Origin: Rodentolepis nana
Lineage: Eukaryota; Platyhelminthes; Cestoda; Cyclophyllidea; Hymenolepididae
Length of the DNA: 11,255 nt
Direction: 5' to 3'
Assembly (NCBI GenBank): GCA_900617975.1
Contig: UZAE01001859.1
Location: 1-11,255 of the forward strand
The position numbers and the translations under genes were made by a program. The notes under the pieces were generated by a model that saw only the letters and a program-made list of their open reading frames with translations, was not told the origin of the DNA and made no database searches. Shown here in pieces: positions 8,101 through 11,255 of this stretch. The first letter of the stretch is position 1. Each line of letters begins with the position of its first letter.

Positions 8101-9817
8101 TCGAGTGATTATTGAGTTTGCGCAGCATTGTGTTCGATGCCTCTCCTCGCGGTATGAAGCTGAACTTAGCTGTAAACGGTAGGTGCAAATCAACAGTTTA
8201 TTATAAATTAGGTGTTCTGAGAGTTCTTTCTGAATATTTTAGCTTCAGGAACAATAAGCGGATGGGAAGGGGGGTGATAATCGTGGCTAGCTTTATTCTG
8301 ATAAGAAACGGAGGTGTGCAAAGTATGCTTAGATTAGTTGGTTTAAACTTGAGACAAGCAAGATACCAACAATACTTCGTGAGAACAGATATAATGATGC
8401 TGGTAAACATTTATCCCTTGAGGTTTGGCCGTTATCTTTATTCCCACTCAGTTGATCTTCTCTCTTTAGTTTGAATTGGATGGCAATCGATTAATGAAAT
8501 CACCCTAATTGTTCTTGTTCTTTCAGTTTCGAAAGAAAGTAATGCTTCATATTTTAAGTACAACTGTCCTAGTGCTGTTTGGCACGTACCTATGGAAAGT
8601 CAAGATATCCTTAAAGCATTTACTTTCATAACTTACAGTTGGGGTGAACTGCAGAACATTGGTTGTCGTCTTAGCAACAGTGTGACTGTTTAAAATATGG
8701 ATTTAATATATAAATGCACATTCGACTATTGTTGGGATAGTTGAATTAGTTAGCATCTTCAAATGCATAGTTTCTCGTTTTGAACTCATTCGTTCCTACC
8801 TCGGTATTAAGTTGGCAAGATAGTTTCATTTCAAAAGAAAACTATTTGTAGTTTGTTCACTCTTGGATCGTGTTTACTGCATCCTATTTATTGAAATTCG
8901 CTCCCCCCCCCAGCCTTCGAACCAGGTTGTCTATGTAATAATAGAATTGCATTATTGCAAATAGGAAGATTTACCAATCTATTTGGGCTCTTGATGCTTT
9001 TCTACGTTACGTATCATGCTATAGTGTCTCCATAAATTTCCCTACTTTATTCTAGACGTCTAATTGATCAACGTTATCGCGTGGAGGGTTTGATAGATGA
9101 CCACAAGGCGAAAATTGCGCGTTTGGAGAAGGGAGTAGAGGAAGCTACAGAGGATCAGGCAGAAGGATCAGAAAATTCGATGGATCCTCTTGAATCCCTC
9201 AAGGAGAGCGTTCAAGCTCTTCAAAACAGTCTTACACCGGCTGAAGTCAATCAACTCTCAATCCTTACCAATAAACTCTCAAAGTAAGTAATTTTATTTG
9301 TAAATCAAATTCCTTTTGTGTCATATTCTCCATAAGTGTTGTGTCAAACCGAAGAAGAGTGTTTCCAAGTCGACACCACTAAATGTATATTTAAACAAAT
9401 AAAGTGGCTAAATATCTTATTATGCATATAAATTAGACAAGAGGACAAATACACTTATGACGAACTGTGAAAGCATCGAAAATTCCTCTGAGTCGACAAA
9501 TCGCATTTTATTGCTCTTCTATTGATTATTGCTTTTGAGCACTACTGTCCACCAGCGGGTTTTGAACTTATGACCTCGTTTTTTGGCCTTATGGATGTTA
9601 CCACTTTATCATTTGCACTCATTTGTATGTGCTCGAGTTGTGCGTCAAATAAGGGCCATTTTGCCATTTCCTATCCTTTATTCAAAATCGAAGCCTATCC
9701 TTTCTAGTTAGTTAATTTTCTTTTGATTTCAGACTTTCAAGTGCACGTTGGGAAGCCGAAACTGCTTGGTTTATTGCTGACATGTATCTGCGACTTCATC
9801 CTTTAGCAATGCCATGA
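5169..9817 (+). CDS. POLR3C: RNA polymerase III subunit RPC3 (POLR3C / RPC62), 14 exons
   Basis: RPC3 belongs to the RPC3-RPC6-RPC7 subcomplex of RNA polymerase III, which acts in the nucleus in promoter opening and initiation at tRNA, 5S and similar genes. Exons: 5169-5321, 5354-5594, 5630-5785, 5823-5920, 6273-6386, 6446-6547, 6626-6694, 6777-6828, 6898-6958, 7034-7100, 7180-7263, 8027-8178, 9056-9283 and 9733-9817. They join to 1662 nt, 553 aa (human about 534). Landmarks colinear with human are YFGKH (16-20), LLRHN (near 60), WRDQLI (239-244), GSLPE and LRLLLDDP (exon 7), GGMYV (323-327), RIFRLLL (356-362), the FNID-IAR region of exon 12, RLIDQRYRVE (451-460) and the C-terminal NKLSKLSS. 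This fits four winged-helix domains (roughly 1-80, 85-215, 225-335, 340-445) followed by an acidic, heptad-like C-terminal coiled coil (about 445-553). ATG 5169 is the first in-frame ATG after stop 5115-5117, with A at -3. All introns are GT-AG except intron 11 (GC-AG). Compared with human, the basic linker between the second and third domains is much reduced and the coiled-coil region is about 20 residues longer. Confidence 0.94.
5786..5858 (+). other. POLR3C intron 3 with two in-frame acceptors (5822 and 5858)
   Basis: Donor G|GTAAAT follows 5785. The first acceptor, CTTTCCTTCCCAG, ends at 5822 (37-nt intron); a second, TTTTGTCCAG, ends at 5858 (73-nt intron). They are 36 nt apart and both keep the frame. 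The exon 4 start at 5823 adds the 12 residues VSFDYHIFKFCP before ANLEKF. The first has the better pyrimidine tract and is used in the model. Weak conservation of this linker prevents a decision. Confidence 0.55.
5921..6272 (+). other. POLR3C intron 4 (352 nt), nothing further seen
   Basis: Donor CCG|GTAAGT and acceptor TTGCCTTTAG|TCC are strong and in phase 0. The interval is AT-rich and full of stops in the sense frames. A short open frame on the opposite strand (5998-6204) has no recognisable similarity and is taken as chance. Confidence 0.8.
7264..8026 (+). other. POLR3C intron 11, a GC-AG intron of 763 nt
   Basis: The exon 11 coding sequence ends ATATCTAAG followed by GCGAGT, and the acceptor is CTTACTGTTGCAG|GAG. 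Joining gives ...GFVISK-EFSKAKEF..., colinear with human NFMSLQEIPK. The only nearby GT (in GCGAGTGG) would break the frame, so a GC donor is required. GC-AG introns are a known minor class spliced by the major spliceosome. Apart from being AT-rich, the intron shows no gene or recognised repeat. Confidence 0.85.
8179..9055 (+). other. POLR3C intron 12 (877 nt)
   Basis: Donor AAACG|GTAGGT and acceptor CTTTATTCTAG|ACG restore an arginine codon (CG+A) and join SCK-R to RLIDQ. The spacing to the following coiled coil equals human within one residue, so no exon is missing. A tRNA-like relic and a run of nine C (8903-8911) lie inside. Open frames at 8112-8474 (plus) and 8201-8410 (minus) are not recognised; the first begins in exon 12 in another frame. 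Confidence 0.85.
8903..8990 (-). mobile_element. Possible tRNA-derived SINE relic in POLR3C intron 12
   Basis: On the minus strand GGTTCGAAGGC (8923-8913) fits the Pol III B box consensus GGTTCGANNCC except near its end. A weaker A-box-like AAATAGATTGG (8984-8974) lies 50 nt upstream in the expected order. A homopolymer of nine G on that strand follows the B box. The cloverleaf does not fold well by eye, so this is not an intact tRNA gene. It could be chance, since only the B box is a good match. Confidence 0.3.
9284..9732 (+). other. POLR3C intron 13 (449 nt)
   Basis: Donor TCAAA|GTAAGT and acceptor TTGATTTCAG|ACT rebuild a lysine codon (AA+A) and join KLS-K to LSSARW. The open frame from 9522 to 9707 runs entirely within the intron and shows no protein similarity that I recognise. 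A second tRNA-like relic overlaps it on the other strand. Confidence 0.85.
9550..9625 (-). mobile_element. Possible tRNA-derived SINE relic in POLR3C intron 13
   Basis: On the minus strand TGATAAAGTGG (9611-9601) resembles the Pol III A box (TRGYNNARNNG). AGTTCAAAACC (9568-9558) resembles the B box. The order is right and 32 nt separate them, which is within tRNA spacing. It is followed by CGCTGGTGGAC. The T stem does not pair well, so this is not a functional tRNA; a degenerate tRNA or the head of a tRNA-derived SINE is more likely. It shares GGTAA-A-TC near the A box and its orientation with the element in intron 12. Confidence 0.4.
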
Positions 9818-9882
9818 AACAAGAATTTATTCCCACGATGATGCCCCTTTACTTCCGTTTTTTTGTAACATTATTACTCACT

Positions 9883-9994
9883 ATTAAACAAGTAGATTTG
9901 TATCTATTTATATTACCAAGCCTCATCTATTATTGTATTTGACTTTAATATCGTATTAAAAATATGAGTAATAGCACAATTTGTCATCAATAAA
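9883..9994 (+). terminator. POLR3C poly(A) signals
   Basis: Downstream of stop 9815-9817 there are two ATTAAA variants (9883-9888 and 9955-9960) and a canonical AATAAA (9989-9994), the last followed by GT- and G-rich sequence (ATGGTGGAAGG), the usual downstream element. The 3' UTR is therefore about 85-200 nt. Which is used cannot be told from the sequence. Confidence 0.6.
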
Positions 9995-10900
9995 ATGGTG
10001 GAAGGAGGATAGAGAAGGGTACAGAGGTAGGTCGTGAGGCCTGTGGCTTTATTTCCATAGCTCAATTAGATCTAATATTTCTTTAAACAAATAGTGAACG
10101 AGGTGAGAACATGAGCAGTATTGATATCTCATACGCAGTAGGTCAATTTGCCGATAGTTTATTGATGAGTGACACTGATTGATTATTTCTCTTGTACGAT
10201 ATGCGGCTGCAGCCTATTTGCCTATTTGCACCCATTCTTGGACTTGAAGAACAACAAGGCGTTGTAAGCATTAGAAACAGGCAAAAGTCAGGCAGATTTA
10301 GGTAGGAGTCGATCGAATTTTCAGCAACACAGGCGGAACCAATTTGATTTCATGCACAAATTGGAATGGGATCTGCATTAATTGAATGCTTCATTTAATG
10401 AAATAAATTCTCAAATTTTGTTGGGAGAACTCGCCGCTGCTCGGATTGCTTAAAAAACTACACCCAACGCAAACTCGGGATTATTATGTAAACTCAAGCA
10501 ATCATTTTGGGATAAATAAAAGAAAGAAATCGTTTTCTTTCGTCTTCTCATGGGAAAGAATTTGCAGGTGAAGTCGGTTGCAGAACGAGCGCGATCAATA
10601 GTTGAGGGAATACCAGGTGAATGACACTTTGGAAAGTCAATAAACGTGAAGGTGAGTACAGGGGAATAATCGTTTGTGCCCACCACAAGTGAAAGGTTTA
10701 CCCCACTAATCCGTAGAGAAGTTTAAGATTATCGGGAATGTAGCTGGAGAAGCAATCGCACTTTCAACCTCCCGACACGTTTTGTCAATCGAGAGTGCAA
10801 AACAATAAAGTGCCTCTCCTCTGGGCTTGGCAGTTTTCACTGAAAGTGATGAAAAGCGCTTCGCCACCCAGCGCTTGGAGGAGTCCTAAAAGAGTGCTAT
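9995..10900. other. Intergenic stretch without a recognised gene
   Basis: No exon with recognisable similarity is seen. The minus-strand open frame 10686-10450 starts with GTG, not ATG, and matches nothing I know, though its upper part is less AT-rich than the surroundings. Small structures present are GCCTATTT repeated in tandem near 10213-10229, a 5-bp stem TCACT-GAA-AGTGA (10837-10849) and two AGCGCTT copies 15 nt apart (10855 and 10870). A first or last exon of a neighbouring gene cannot be excluded. Confidence 0.5.
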
Positions 10901-11238
10901 GTGGATATATATTTTTATAACAAATGGCAGGCGTTTTGATAGTTATCATTAGCCCTTTAGTTGACTTCGGGCTTTGCAGAGGGGAGGAGGAGCATCAAAG
11001 TGAGAAGAATTCGGGAGGGAGAATAGAAGAGTGAATCACAGATGCAAAAGAAACAGACAGACACAAAGGCTCGGAAAGGGTAAGATGAGTACTATGGTAG
11101 GGGTAGAATATGACATACAGTGGAGGTGATGGTTGTTTGAAGTGAGAAGTCAACTGCCGGTTAATAGACTTTTTTTGTCGTATGATTATATGTTGCCCAG
11201 GATGCACCACGAGGAAGTAAGTCTATCCCACACCCCAA
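10901..11238 (+). repeat. Dispersed repeat, copy B (unclassified, possibly a non-autonomous mobile element)
   Basis: The core from 10921 (CAAATGGCAGGCGTTTTGAT) matches copy A at 129 in the same orientation, most closely over the first ~85 bases, with looser similarity to about 11097. The hairpin AGCCC/GGGCT is conserved (10951-10955 and 10969-10973). The unit start is set at GTGGATATATAT (10901), because the same motif reappears at 11239, 338 bp later. The minus frame 11210-10995 is low-complexity and not recognised as a protein. No transposase or long terminal inverted repeat is visible. Confidence 0.65.
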
Positions 11239-11255
11239 GTGGATATATATATATA
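11239..11255 (+). repeat. Possible start of a further repeat unit, cut by the window end
   Basis: GTGGATATATATATATA matches the beginning of copy B at 10901 for 12 bases before AT-rich low-complexity sequence. This may be a tandem neighbour with a 338-bp period, a terminal direct repeat of one element, or just a TA microsatellite. The window ends too soon to decide. Confidence 0.3.

Noticed and set aside
8112..8474. Longest open frame in the window (120 codons, plus strand).
   Set aside because: It starts out of frame inside POLR3C exon 12 with a non-ATG start and runs into intron 12; the true frame is fixed by protein similarity and by the exon 13 junction.
9522..9707. Plus-strand frame of 61 codons as a possible extra POLR3C exon.
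   Set aside because: Exons 13 and 14 already join in frame and in human order; the frame lacks flanking splice sites and overlaps a tRNA-like relic.
10450..10686. Minus-strand frame of 78 codons.
   Set aside because: Starts with GTG, has no recognised motif, and lies in a region with no other gene evidence. It could be part of an unseen exon, but I cannot support that.

Overview
The window is nuclear DNA of an animal, most likely a parasitic flatworm and probably an AT-rich tapeworm. The evidence is AT-rich sequence, protein genes cut into many small exons, canonical GT-AG introns that are very short (many of 32-37 or about 59-82 nt), AATAAA-type poly(A) signals, and a dispersed repeat present twice in the same orientation. 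From memory, tapeworm introns have modal sizes near 36 and 73 nt, which fits. I cannot name the species. Nothing prokaryotic, viral or CRISPR-like is visible.

Two conserved housekeeping genes lie head to head around a short AT-rich intergenic segment (4936-5168). On the minus strand, 4935 down to 2411 encodes RER1, the four-pass Golgi membrane protein that returns cargo to the endoplasmic reticulum. It has five exons (one split by a 33-nt intron that contains no stop) and a last intron of 1.8 kb. On the plus strand, 5169 to 9817 encodes POLR3C/RPC3, the winged-helix subunit of RNA polymerase III (RPC62 in human, Rpc82 in yeast). It has 14 exons, and every exon junction keeps the frame to a 553-residue protein ending at TGA 9815-9817. 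Both models were built by splicing the sequence by eye and checking colinearity with what I remember of the human proteins; no search was run.

Layout: 1-2410 holds a simple ATTT repeat, repeat copy A and otherwise no recognisable gene. 2411-4935 is RER1. 4936-5168 is the shared upstream region. 5169-9817 is POLR3C, with two possible tRNA-derived SINE relics in its introns 12 and 13. 9883-9994 carries poly(A) signals. 9995-10900 has no recognised gene. 10901-11255 is repeat copy B and perhaps the first bases of another unit.

The two genes have no direct functional link (membrane sorting and Pol III transcription), but their 5' ends are 233 bp apart and could share control elements. The most useful observations are about gene structure: a GC-AG intron, a 33-nt in-frame intron, a pair of in-frame acceptors 36 nt apart, and the dispersed repeat with a conserved hairpin. 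I found no sign of a new multi-gene system.
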